DNA of 64,000 nt from Paludibacter sp. (GTDB lineage Bacteria; Bacteroidota; Bacteroidia; Bacteroidales; Paludibacteraceae), in the NCBI GenBank assembly GCA_028710895.1, contig JAQTTH010000009.1, positions 124,001 to 188,000 on the forward strand, written 5' to 3'. This document shows positions 47,553 through 56,181 of this stretch, in pieces. The translations under genes and the position numbers were made by a program. The notes beneath the pieces are model-generated. The model worked only from the letters and a program-made list of their open reading frames with translations. It was not told the origin of the DNA and made no database searches. Position 1 is the stretch's first letter; every line of letters starts with the position of its first letter.

Positions 47553-48974
47553 CTACCAATTATCACTTCTAAAACTCGATACCGGCAATCCTTCGTTGCT
47601 AAACAAGTCGCCTTCAACATAGTTTTCGAACGCATAGCGCACAGCTACCGGTTTCTTTACAGTTTCGCTTTTTACATACATTTTACTGCGAACAATCCAT
47701 GCTTTGGCCGGATAAAAAACCTTATCTTCGCCCGCCACCGTAAATAATTTCGATTCCCCGGCTTTAGCTGTAATCCACATTGGGCAACGCTCGAAGCTTA
47801 CCTGAACAGTGTCGCCATGTATTTCAATGCCTTTATAAAGCGGACTCTCCGAAGCCACTCCCCGAATGCCATATGTTTTGGTCAAAGCCAATAAAGCCAG
47901 ACGCTCACCGGGAATTTGCTTTTTTGTAGGATGAATGCCTTCCTTCAATCCCGCATCGAGCAACACAGCCATACCCGATTTAGGTATCACCGTTTCAGCC
48001 TTCAACTGTGCTTCGCGCAAAAAAGCAGAATTAATCACGTCTTTGCCTTTTTCGGTAATAATGGAATAATCGTAAGGCGCAATTTGGCAGTAGTAAAACG
48101 GAATAGTATCACTCAGCGCCCAATTTTTGCGCCACTCTTTCACCATAGTGCTAAACATATCGGTGTACGAACTTGCACGGTCGTAATTCGATTCGCCCTG
48201 ATACCATATAATTCCTTTGATGCTCATGCTTAAAATTGGGTTTATCATAGCCTGATAAAGCGTAGTCGGGGTACGGTTTTGCTCTTTGATATCGGCTTTT
48301 GTTTTCGGGATTTTAACCTGCGGAAATGCACGAAGCATATCCTCGCTCATCCATGCTTCTACACACGAACCACCCCAAGCACTCAATATCAGACCAACCG
48401 GAACATTGAGTGTTTGATTCAACAGCCTACCAAAATAATAACCTGTTGCACTGAATTCTTTCACCGATTCGGGAGTAGCTTCTTCCCATTTTCCGGTAAC
48501 ATCAGTCTGCGCTTCGATAGTGGAATTACGCTTCAGAATAAAAAGACGCAAGTTTGGATTTGTACTTTTCAGAACATCCATATTCGAACCTTCAACAGGT
48601 TGATTTTTAAATCCTTTCATGGGCATTTCCATATTGCTCTGACCGGAACATAACCACAGCTCACCCAGCAAAAGATTGTTCAAGGTTACAGCCTTTCCAT
48701 CACTCAGCGTAAGTGAATGTTTCTTTCCATCAGCTTTGGGAGTGGCAATGGCTGTTTTCCAGTTTCCGGCTGCATCTGCTGTAACTTTTACAGCATTTTT
48801 GCTCCACGAAGCCTTTATAGTAACCGTTTTATTGGCATCAGCCTTTCCCCAGATATTCATCTGTGCATTTTGCTGCAACAGCATATTATCGGAGAAAATA
48901 GCTGGAAGTTTGATTTCGGCCTGAGCGATACCAAGGCCAAGGATGAGTAAAAGTGCGAAAAAAATGCGCTTCAT
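47553..48974 (-). CDS. Sialate O-acetylesterase-like (SASA) carbohydrate esterase
   Basis: A 473-residue secreted protein with a signal peptide (1-19, ending IAQA). The beta domain begins IKLPAIFSDNMLLQQNAQMN. GELWLCSGQSNMEMP has the nucleophile S113, and KGIIWYQGESNYDR is block III. The last block reads LKEGIHPTKKQIPGERLA: the residue three before the catalytic His is Glu, where SGNH enzymes usually have Asp. The gene is a distant paralogue of the one at 40979 and probably also removes acetyl groups from pectin. The ATG at 48974 is chosen over a frame extending to 49004, because the MKR signal peptide begins there. It lies 112 bases after the GH106 stop, across a near-perfect palindrome. Confidence 0.82.
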   Translation of the reverse strand: MKRIFFALLLILGLGIAQAEIKLPAIFSDNMLLQQNAQMNIWGKADANKTVTIKASWSKNAVKVTADAAGNWKTAIATPKADGKKHSLTLSDGKAVTLNNLLLGELWLCSGQSNMEMPMKGFKNQPVEGSNMDVLKSTNPNLRLFILKRNSTIEAQTDVTGKWEEATPESVKEFSATGYYFGRLLNQTLNVPVGLILSAWGGSCVEAWMSEDMLRAFPQVKIPKTKADIKEQNRTPTTLYQAMINPILSMSIKGIIWYQGESNYDRASSYTDMFSTMVKEWRKNWALSDTIPFYYCQIAPYDYSIITEKGKDVINSAFLREAQLKAETVIPKSGMAVLLDAGLKEGIHPTKKQIPGERLALLALTKTYGIRGVASESPLYKGIEIHGDTVQVSFERCPMWITAKAGESKLFTVAGEDKVFYPAKAWIVRSKMYVKSETVKKPVAVRYAFENYVEGDLFSNEGLPVSSFRSDNW

Positions 48975-49046
48975 TATGTTTCTTTTAGTTGTTATTTTGA
49001 ACAATAAGACGAGTATAGTTCAACTTTGTTTCAATTTTATGTGTCC

Positions 49047-49081
49047 TATTCAGCAGCTGACTTTAAGTCACCTGTTGAATA
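49047..49081. repeat. Near-perfect 35-bp palindrome after the GH106 gene
   Basis: TATTCAGCAGCTGACTT (49047-49063) and AAGTCACCTGTTGAATA (49065-49081) are complementary at 15 of 17 positions around a single base, five bases after the GH106 stop codon. There is no T-run. It may end transcription weakly, protect the mRNA end, or bind a dimeric protein. Confidence 0.65.
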
Positions 49082-49086
49082 AGTAT

Positions 49087-52000
49087 TTATTTTTGAATAA
49101 TCTTCACCGGCCCTAACAATCCCGCTTCAAGCAATTTATCTTCCTTCAAGCGGTATTTACCATCAGTCCATATTCCGGAAAATGGCGGCGTACCTTTGTC
49201 GGAACCATTAATGGCATTTGCCCAGGTGTTGGTCACCTCAATTTCGAGTGTATTTTGTCCTTTTTTCAACGCTTTGGTAATATCCACTTCGTAAGGTGCA
49301 GTCCAAGCTGTTCCGCAATCAATGCCGTTTATACGAACAGTAGCGAGGTTGCAAACTTTGCCTAAATCAATTAAAATCTTGCCAAAAATATTATTCCAGG
49401 AAAAACTACTTTGATAAATAGCTGTACCTGAATAGTATTTAACCAACGGATTATTCTGTTTGCTCCAGTCGAAAAGAGTGTCAGTTTCAATAATCTGATC
49501 ATTCTTTTTAAAGTTAACTTTCCATTTAAAACTCATATCTGTAGTTGAATAACTATCCATTGGTTGCAGTTGAACTGCCAAATTTGCTGGAGCCAGATTT
49601 CCAAACACGACAAAAACTGATTCGTACGGTTTCAAGTTCAATGTCGCATTAACCCTGTTATCATCCGTTTGACATCTGGCAGGAATACTTATCTCACCGT
49701 TTACAGGATTCCACAATTGCGGAATTCCTTTTTGATCTCTAAAAGAAACGCCAAAAGATTTCATTGCATTATCCTGATTAGAAACAAAATAAATATCTGT
49801 ATTTTCGCCTCTGCGATGAGTCCACGCAATACCTTGAGGAACTTGAACATCGGGCATGAAAAAATCACCATTTTGAAATGGAATATTTGGCATGAGTACA
49901 CCTTGCCTTTTAAATTCTGCAATCTTTTCCTGAATGGCCTTGGAATACGAATTCCCTTTTGGAAAAATCACGGCTTTATACGAAGCTCCACCAGGCAACA
50001 CCATTTGTCCATTTACGGCTTTGGACTGAAGCAGCACATCTTCGTTAAACGAGTCGTAGGCATAACCATTAAGCGGATTCACCCAATCTTCGGGCTTGAA
50101 GATATTGGCAGAATGACTAACGCCTGCCGGCATTTCACACATTGGTTGACCGATATTCGCAAGCCTTTTTTGCTCACTCTCCACACGCTCTTTCCCCATA
50201 ATTCCGGGTAAATAAGGTACTAATTTATTAGGTGTAAATGCACGACGCGGCACTTCTTCGCCGGTAAATACGGCAATGTCGGTCACTGGTTTGCCGTATT
50301 GCAGCAAAGCCTGACAACGTGCCACATAATCAACAAATGCTTTTCCTTGCTTCCACCATGTCTGGTTTCGTTGAAACAACAAGCCCATACCCGACAACGT
50401 AGTACCAGGAGCTTTATCCATAGTTGGATTTTGCACAAAAACATGGAAAAACAATTTGTTTATTCCCAGTGCAAAATTCCGATCGAGCATAGATTTTAGC
50501 ATGGCCGGATGTTCGTCCCAAGTGGTGCGTAACTGCGTAAACCCTTCGGCTTGCACAATGTTTTTTCCATAAATATGTGCGCCACTTATGGCATCGAACA
50601 TATCGTTGGGCTTATCGTGCGTTGGGCTGCGAAACCAAAACTCTCCCATGGGACGATCTGCCATTTTGAAATGTTGCATACCGTCACTCACAAATGTAGG
50701 AGCCACACATTCGGCCATAAGTTCGCAGTCGTATTTATGAGCATTATCTCGCATAACCTTAAAAAATACATCGGTAACCAATTCGGATATAGTCGTGCGC
50801 ACATCGAGCAATACCTGTTCTGATTTTTGAGCATTTTCGATAGGGAAACCAGCCAAAAGTGGCAAGTAAGGAATAAGGTCATACCCTCTGCGAGACTTAA
50901 ATTCTTCGACAAAATTGCCTGTCCAGTTTTGACTACCACATTCCCAACTATCAATCAGGATTTGTTTCATGACCTTTTTTGCCAATACGGGGTCAGTTTT
51001 TTCGAAAATACTGCCTATCCAATTATCGAACTGTTTTTGAACAGCATTTTCCGATAGTTTATCACATTCCAGCCCTTTACCAGGGCCGCCGGTAGCATTC
51101 GTCATACCCGTTGAAGTATGCCCCATGCGTACAATTCGCCAATTGCCTTTGGGTAATTGGCAGTTAAGTTTTCCGTCAACAAAATTAGCCTTCAACTGCA
51201 CAATATCTTTCAATGAGGCATATTCAGAAGCCTCATAATCGTTGGCAGGCGAAGCTATGCGCCAAATAATGCCCGATTTTCCTTCCCAATTATCAATTCG
51301 TGCTAATTGGCTCAACTCAATATTCTTGATTTTCAGCGTTGGTTTCCACTTGGCAGCATCGAGGTCTTCGCTACCAGGCTCTGTACCATCGGGAGTCCAT
51401 ACCAATCGGAAATATCGGGCTGTAGTTGGTTTTACCGAAAAAGTAGTTGTGAACCCGGTATTTTGCCAACCCTGACGAGGTGGTGTTAGCTGTTTTACAG
51501 TTACAAACCGAACACCATCGTTGCTGGCCATTACTTTAAAACGCTGCGATTGAATATTATTTCCCGAAGGAGTAATAGTAATCGTTTTTAATGTAAAATC
51601 TTTTTTATAATGATATTCAATGTAACAGGGTTTTTCAGAACGAAATTCTTTCTCAGGAACCGAAAATGGTTTAGGTTCATCTGCATTATCCGAACTAACA
51701 CTAAATTCTACACGGTTATTGTAGCTTTTTAGCGGCAATGCATAAATTTCAATATCGCGGTAGTAACCGGCTATGGTTTCGGGTTGGAGAAGCGACAAGT
51801 TCTTGATGCTTCCGCCTCTTACAATCGTATCCGTAAAAACCACTTTTTGCATCGACTCGGCAGGCGAAATCCACGGACCACCGGCCAGTGCAAAACCATC
51901 GCTGATGTGCATACTGAATTTTAATCCCAGACTATCACAAATATGCATGGTATAGCGCAGCATTTCGTACCATTCGGGCGTAAGTTGAGCCAGCGGTTTT

Positions 52001-52299
52001 ACATTTACAGCGCCCTCAGGATCTCGGATGGTAAACAACGAAGGGCCTTCCAGTCCAATTTCCTTCATCGCTATTAAGTCAGCTTTTATTCCCTCTTTGG
52101 ATACCGCTCCTCGAACCCAATGCCAGAATGTACGTGGTTTAGCCTCAGCAGGTGGGTTTTTGAATATATCGTATAAAGTAGTTTGAGAAGATAAAGAAAT
52201 AGATAAGATGAGAAATATGAGTATAAAAAAAGAACCCCTAGCCCCTAAAGGGGAACAGAGGTTACTTTTTTCAGGTATGTTTCTGAGTTTAGACATCAT
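49087..52299 (-). CDS. GH106 alpha-L-rhamnosidase
   Basis: A secreted enzyme of about 1070 residues. The GH106 start is clear in PRTFWHWVRGAVSKEGIKAD and LEGPSLFTIRDPEGAVN, followed by HISDGFALAGGPWISPAESM, a discoidin-like insert (SQRFKVMASNDGVRFVTV), and GTGMTNATGGPGKGLECD-like barrel elements. A C-terminal GH2-type sugar-binding domain contains IRINGIDCGTAWT-like residues. The family removes alpha-L-rhamnose from rhamnogalacturonan. The ATG at 52299 is taken; the frame to 52314 starts with TTG. The segment before the hydrophobic core of the signal peptide (CSPLGARGSFF) is encoded by a REP-like arm, giving an unusually long n-region of about 20 residues. Confidence 0.85.
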   Translation of the reverse strand: MMSKLRNIPEKSNLCSPLGARGSFFILIFLILSISLSSQTTLYDIFKNPPAEAKPRTFWHWVRGAVSKEGIKADLIAMKEIGLEGPSLFTIRDPEGAVNVKPLAQLTPEWYEMLRYTMHICDSLGLKFSMHISDGFALAGGPWISPAESMQKVVFTDTIVRGGSIKNLSLLQPETIAGYYRDIEIYALPLKSYNNRVEFSVSSDNADEPKPFSVPEKEFRSEKPCYIEYHYKKDFTLKTITITPSGNNIQSQRFKVMASNDGVRFVTVKQLTPPRQGWQNTGFTTTFSVKPTTARYFRLVWTPDGTEPGSEDLDAAKWKPTLKIKNIELSQLARIDNWEGKSGIIWRIASPANDYEASEYASLKDIVQLKANFVDGKLNCQLPKGNWRIVRMGHTSTGMTNATGGPGKGLECDKLSENAVQKQFDNWIGSIFEKTDPVLAKKVMKQILIDSWECGSQNWTGNFVEEFKSRRGYDLIPYLPLLAGFPIENAQKSEQVLLDVRTTISELVTDVFFKVMRDNAHKYDCELMAECVAPTFVSDGMQHFKMADRPMGEFWFRSPTHDKPNDMFDAISGAHIYGKNIVQAEGFTQLRTTWDEHPAMLKSMLDRNFALGINKLFFHVFVQNPTMDKAPGTTLSGMGLLFQRNQTWWKQGKAFVDYVARCQALLQYGKPVTDIAVFTGEEVPRRAFTPNKLVPYLPGIMGKERVESEQKRLANIGQPMCEMPAGVSHSANIFKPEDWVNPLNGYAYDSFNEDVLLQSKAVNGQMVLPGGASYKAVIFPKGNSYSKAIQEKIAEFKRQGVLMPNIPFQNGDFFMPDVQVPQGIAWTHRRGENTDIYFVSNQDNAMKSFGVSFRDQKGIPQLWNPVNGEISIPARCQTDDNRVNATLNLKPYESVFVVFGNLAPANLAVQLQPMDSYSTTDMSFKWKVNFKKNDQIIETDTLFDWSKQNNPLVKYYSGTAIYQSSFSWNNIFGKILIDLGKVCNLATVRINGIDCGTAWTAPYEVDITKALKKGQNTLEIEVTNTWANAINGSDKGTPPFSGIWTDGKYRLKEDKLLEAGLLGPVKIIQK

Positions 52300-52358
52300 T
52301 TTTTTTGAAAACAAAGATAAGAAATAGTCCTAACTTAATTCCCCTTTAGGGGTTAGGT
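52231..52358. repeat. REP-like inverted pair reaching into two genes
   Basis: The left arm (CCCCTAGCCCCTAAAGGGG, 52235-52253) lies inside the 5' end of the GH106 gene. The right arm (CCCCTTTAGGGGTTAGG, 52341-52357) contains the TAA stop and the last codons (TPNP) of the GH2 gene upstream. The palindromic halves face inward, with an 87-base loop. It spans the whole intergenic gap. Confidence 0.8.
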
Positions 52359-55201
52359 GTGATTTTAATTACTATCCGTCCATTATACACCCCATCCACC
52401 CATTTCGGTTGAGCCGAAGGTCCATTAAGGTCGGTGGTATTTACCTTGTTGCGCACAGCCGGAATTACATTCAGAATAGAGATGCCGGTTTTGGGCAATG
52501 TATAAAGCAGTTTATCACGACCATCGCGAGGTTCGTAAACGCCCACGTAGCTGTTTGGTGTTTCGTTGCAGATGCTGATTTCGCCTTCCGAAGTCTTGAG
52601 GTTCATCCAACTAACATTAGCAAAATAGCCTTTAAACTCCGGATAAGTGAACGATTCGCCCGGAATGGCATCGTTATAATCATTTTCCCAAACATCATAT
52701 ACTGTTCCGTGAATGCGGTTTTGCCATACACGATACGGACCGGCTCCTAACCAGCGTTTGTGCTGCATCTTTTCTTCAGGGTAATCAAATTTCACACCCA
52801 TCAAATCAACCACCGCACTGAAATTATAGCTATAATCCAACGTCATTGTTCCGTCCGGAGCAATTGTCCATTGCGCTTTATCGAGATTCCCAAGTTTGTA
52901 ATTGGCTGTTACAATCAGGTTATTGTCGCTTTGTTTCATCTCAAATCCTTTGAAAACAGCAGCATCAGTCCACTCTGTATAAGTACGTTCTTTGGCGTGT
53001 GCCTGTTCGTCGTCGTGGTTGTAAAACTGATCCAACGAACGATCGGCACGACGGGCAGCCACAAAGCGAGGACCATTGGCAAAGCTGATGATTTTTCCGT
53101 CTATACTCACTTGTTTTAACTCTCCATTTTTGGTGCTGAATGTATAGCGATTTTTGCCGGCAGTAACCGTAAGTAAACTATCTGTTTTGATTGAAGTTGG
53201 TGCAATACCCGCCACTTTTACCACTTGATTTTCTTTAGGCAATTCAAAAGACCAACGCCAAAGTTCTTCGCCGCGATAGTCGATAACCACAAGGAACAAG
53301 GCATCTGCTTGTGGGTCAATTTTGGTATTCAGGTTTAATTCTCCGGTTGTTTTAGCCGCTAACGACAACCCTTTTACTTCGCCCTGTTTCAATATCTTCA
53401 CTTCAGCCTTACTGTCGGATTGAGCAGGAAATTTCACTTGTTTCCAAACAAACTTACAAGTGTTCAGATTCAGAAAATCATAACGGTTTTCGACAGTGAA
53501 AATTCCATTAAACTTGCGATCGATGCGTTGATTCATCACCTGAACCGGTGACCAAATCTGTTTTATGGTGTAATAGCTCCCTTCTTTTTCGAAATGTGGT
53601 CCCACAATGCCATCAGCCGCCCAATTGCCCTGATTATCGATAATGCCGTTTAAATCCAAACGTTTAAGTCCTTCGTCAGCCAAATCCCAAAGGAAACCAC
53701 CGGCACAACGCGGATGTTTGCGCATCATTTCCCAATAATCGTACAGTCCGGCACCGTGACCGCCATCATACAAGCCATGAAGAAACTCAGTTGGCATAAA
53801 AATTTCCGGTTTGCGCATATATTCCTGCGACTCGCCATACGAGCGGTAATGCATGGTTTCAAAGCCACCAAAGTTGCCCTGCGGGTGAATGACCGGGCGT
53901 TTTTGAGTATCATATTTCCAAAATTCACCATTCAGCTCGTCGTTCCAACCACCTTCGTTACCATTGCTCCACCAAATAACCGAAGGGTGATTCACGTCAC
54001 GCTCCACCATTTCTTTAGCCAGTTTCACGCCTACAGTAGTGTCGTAATGTCCGTGCCAGCCTCCCAATTCGTTTTCGACATACAGTCCCAATGAGTCACA
54101 AGCATCTAGAAAGTCAGGATCGGCCGGATAATGCGACAGTCGAACCGCATTCATATTCATGCTTTTGATCAGCAAAACATCTTCAATATTCTTTGCTTTT
54201 GATAAAGTACGACCACTTTCGGGGCGGAAACTGTGCCGATTTACACCTTTAATCAGTACTTTGGTGCCGTTGATATACAACCCATCAGAAGGTCGAACTT
54301 CCACGGTACGGAAACCGAATTTTTCAGAAATTTGGTGTAAAACAGTCCCATCGTTTGCCAACAATGTAAGCTGAGCGGTATAACGATTCGGAGTTTCGGC
54401 AGTCCACAAGGAAGGATTTTTCACGCTAACCTGAACAGCAGTCCAATCGGCAGCAGCTTTTACCTGGTTGGTATTTTCGACAACTTTATTTCCTTTAGCA
54501 TCAAGCAAAACAGTTTTAATGCTTGCGCCTTCCAGTGCGCGGTTCAGGTAGCAATTTGCATTAAAAGTACCATCGGCTTTAGCATCAATGGTGAGTTGCG
54601 AAATATGATTGGCGGGTTTTACTTCCAGAAAAACAGGGCGAAAAATGCCCCCAAAATTCCAATAATCGGCACGACGCTCGGCCAGGTTTACACCCGCATT
54701 GGCACTTTCTTTACTTACGGTAACTTCGAGCAGGTTCTTTTTTCCAAATTTCAATCGGCGGCCAATATCATACGAAAAGCGATAAAACGCACCCTGATGT
54801 ATTTCACCAGCCTTCTGACCATTGATTTTTACTTCGGTATCGGTCATGGAAGCCTCAAAAGTAAGGTAAACCTGTTTGGTACGCCACGCTTCGGGCACGT
54901 CGAACTCGTATTTGTACATTCCTTTTTCATTGGCCACGCCTTCGGGAAAAGCCTTGCCGTACCAACGCATACCGTATTGATAAGTACCAAATCCTTGTGT
55001 TTCCCAGCACGACGGAACACCTATTTTAGTCCATTTTCCGGAGTTTGCACCGTCAGTACAAAAGAAATCCCATTGCACCATATCGTCACATCCGTGACCG
55101 GAAAGATAGATTCTTTCAGCAACAAGAGTATTTTTTTGAGCAAATATTGGGCAAAAAAGTGTGGCAAAAGCAGCCAGAACAAGGATTTTAATGTAAGTCA
55201 T
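52346..55201 (-). CDS. GH2 family beta-galactosidase-like enzyme
   Basis: A 951-residue secreted protein with a signal peptide (1-21, ending IFAQ). GH2 order is jelly roll (GVPSCWETQGFGTYQYG, MRWYGKAF), Ig-like domain, TIM barrel with LIKGVNRHSFRPESGRTL, and C-terminal beta domains. The acid/base Glu is in VIWWSNGNEGGWNDELN. The nucleophile is probably in IFMPTEFLHGLYDGG. The stop codon and last four codons lie inside a REP-like arm, so the true ancestral C-terminus may differ by a few residues. It is upstream of the GH106 gene with a gap of only 46 bases, filled by the repeat. Side-chain galactose removal is the likely role. Confidence 0.87.
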   Translation of the reverse strand: MTYIKILVLAAFATLFCPIFAQKNTLVAERIYLSGHGCDDMVQWDFFCTDGANSGKWTKIGVPSCWETQGFGTYQYGMRWYGKAFPEGVANEKGMYKYEFDVPEAWRTKQVYLTFEASMTDTEVKINGQKAGEIHQGAFYRFSYDIGRRLKFGKKNLLEVTVSKESANAGVNLAERRADYWNFGGIFRPVFLEVKPANHISQLTIDAKADGTFNANCYLNRALEGASIKTVLLDAKGNKVVENTNQVKAAADWTAVQVSVKNPSLWTAETPNRYTAQLTLLANDGTVLHQISEKFGFRTVEVRPSDGLYINGTKVLIKGVNRHSFRPESGRTLSKAKNIEDVLLIKSMNMNAVRLSHYPADPDFLDACDSLGLYVENELGGWHGHYDTTVGVKLAKEMVERDVNHPSVIWWSNGNEGGWNDELNGEFWKYDTQKRPVIHPQGNFGGFETMHYRSYGESQEYMRKPEIFMPTEFLHGLYDGGHGAGLYDYWEMMRKHPRCAGGFLWDLADEGLKRLDLNGIIDNQGNWAADGIVGPHFEKEGSYYTIKQIWSPVQVMNQRIDRKFNGIFTVENRYDFLNLNTCKFVWKQVKFPAQSDSKAEVKILKQGEVKGLSLAAKTTGELNLNTKIDPQADALFLVVIDYRGEELWRWSFELPKENQVVKVAGIAPTSIKTDSLLTVTAGKNRYTFSTKNGELKQVSIDGKIISFANGPRFVAARRADRSLDQFYNHDDEQAHAKERTYTEWTDAAVFKGFEMKQSDNNLIVTANYKLGNLDKAQWTIAPDGTMTLDYSYNFSAVVDLMGVKFDYPEEKMQHKRWLGAGPYRVWQNRIHGTVYDVWENDYNDAIPGESFTYPEFKGYFANVSWMNLKTSEGEISICNETPNSYVGVYEPRDGRDKLLYTLPKTGISILNVIPAVRNKVNTTDLNGPSAQPKWVDGVYNGRIVIKITPNP

Positions 55202-55287
55202 GCTTAATTGAAATTATGTTGAAACAACTAATTTAAGACGAAAAAATATTGGTTTTGTACTTAAAGCAGATAGCCTCAGAGCGCAAT

Positions 55288-56088
55288 TCACTTGAATATC
55301 TCTCCAATTTTCTCCTTTAACTCCTCAAAAATTCCGGCATTGGCAGCCAAAACCATTCCATTTTCGAAGTGATTGTTTTCACCTTTAAAATCGCAAACAA
55401 AACCTGCGGCATTCTGAATGATAAGCACTCCGGCAGCAATGTCCCAGGGTTTGAGGTTGAATTCGTAACGACCATCATACCGTCCGCAGGCCACATAGGC
55501 TAAATCCACCGCTGCCGAACCACTTAAACGCAAACCGTGGGTATTTTTCATGAAATAATCGACAGAAGCCAGCAGCTCTGGATAGCGATCCATGTAATGA
55601 TGCGGACGACCAAAAACGATCAGTGCATCAGCCAGTTTATCGACTTTTGAAACCTGAATTTCAGCTCCATCCAGGTAGGATTTGCTTCCCTGCCAGGCAT
55701 AAAAAGTCTCTGCGCGGGTAATTTCGTGAATTACACCAACGACAATTTCGTTTTTATAAGAGAGTGCAATGCTAATGGCGTAAGGTGTAGAGCCATGAAT
55801 AAAATTGGTTGTGCCGTCGAGCGGGTCAATTATCCACAGATAATCTTCGCCGGTGGCTTTAGCGGTGGTGCCTTCTTCGGTAACGAAGCCAGCTTCGGGT
55901 ACGATTTCCCTTAAAGCCTTTACCAGTAGTTTTTCTGATTCCTGATCGACATACGAAACAAAATCGTTTTTGCTTTTTGTCTCGACTTTGTCCAACGAGA
56001 AATTCAGACTTTCGCGGTTAATATAGGTGGCGACTTCTTTGGCTAGTGATATAACCTGCTCTGTTATTGATTGATAATTCTTGTGCAT
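55288..56088 (-). CDS. Inositol monophosphatase family phosphatase (SuhB-like)
   Basis: A 266-residue cytoplasmic protein. Metal-binding motifs are complete: E71 in VTEEGTTAK, D88 and D91 in WIIDPLDGTTNF, and D215 in LKPWDIAAGV. The family hydrolyses phosphate esters such as inositol-1-phosphate, fructose-1,6-bisphosphate or 3'-phosphoadenosine compounds; which one is used here is not clear. It lies between the GH2 gene (86 bases downstream) and the MFS gene. The 25 bases directly before its ATG are a REP-like arm, so its ribosome-binding region is repeat DNA and may fold into a hairpin. It may be a housekeeping gene caught in the region. Confidence 0.88.
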   Translation of the reverse strand: MHKNYQSITEQVISLAKEVATYINRESLNFSLDKVETKSKNDFVSYVDQESEKLLVKALREIVPEAGFVTEEGTTAKATGEDYLWIIDPLDGTTNFIHGSTPYAISIALSYKNEIVVGVIHEITRAETFYAWQGSKSYLDGAEIQVSKVDKLADALIVFGRPHHYMDRYPELLASVDYFMKNTHGLRLSGSAAVDLAYVACGRYDGRYEFNLKPWDIAAGVLIIQNAAGFVCDFKGENNHFENGMVLAANAGIFEELKEKIGEIFK

Positions 56089-56090
56089 AT

Positions 56091-56181
56091 AACCCCCAAC
56101 CCCTAAAGGGGAGTTGTAATTGCAAAAATACTATTTATTTTTCAAAATGAGCAGGTTCCCCTTTAGGGGTTAGGGGTTCTT
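56091..56181. repeat. REP-like inverted pair filling the IMPase-MFS gap
   Basis: The left arm AACCCCCAACCCCTAAAGGG (56091-56110, then G) ends two bases before the IMPase ATG. The right arm CCCCTTTAGGGGTTAGGGGT (56158-56177) starts right after the MFS stop codon. The pair is inverted around 45 bases and accounts for nearly the whole intergenic gap. Confidence 0.82.
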
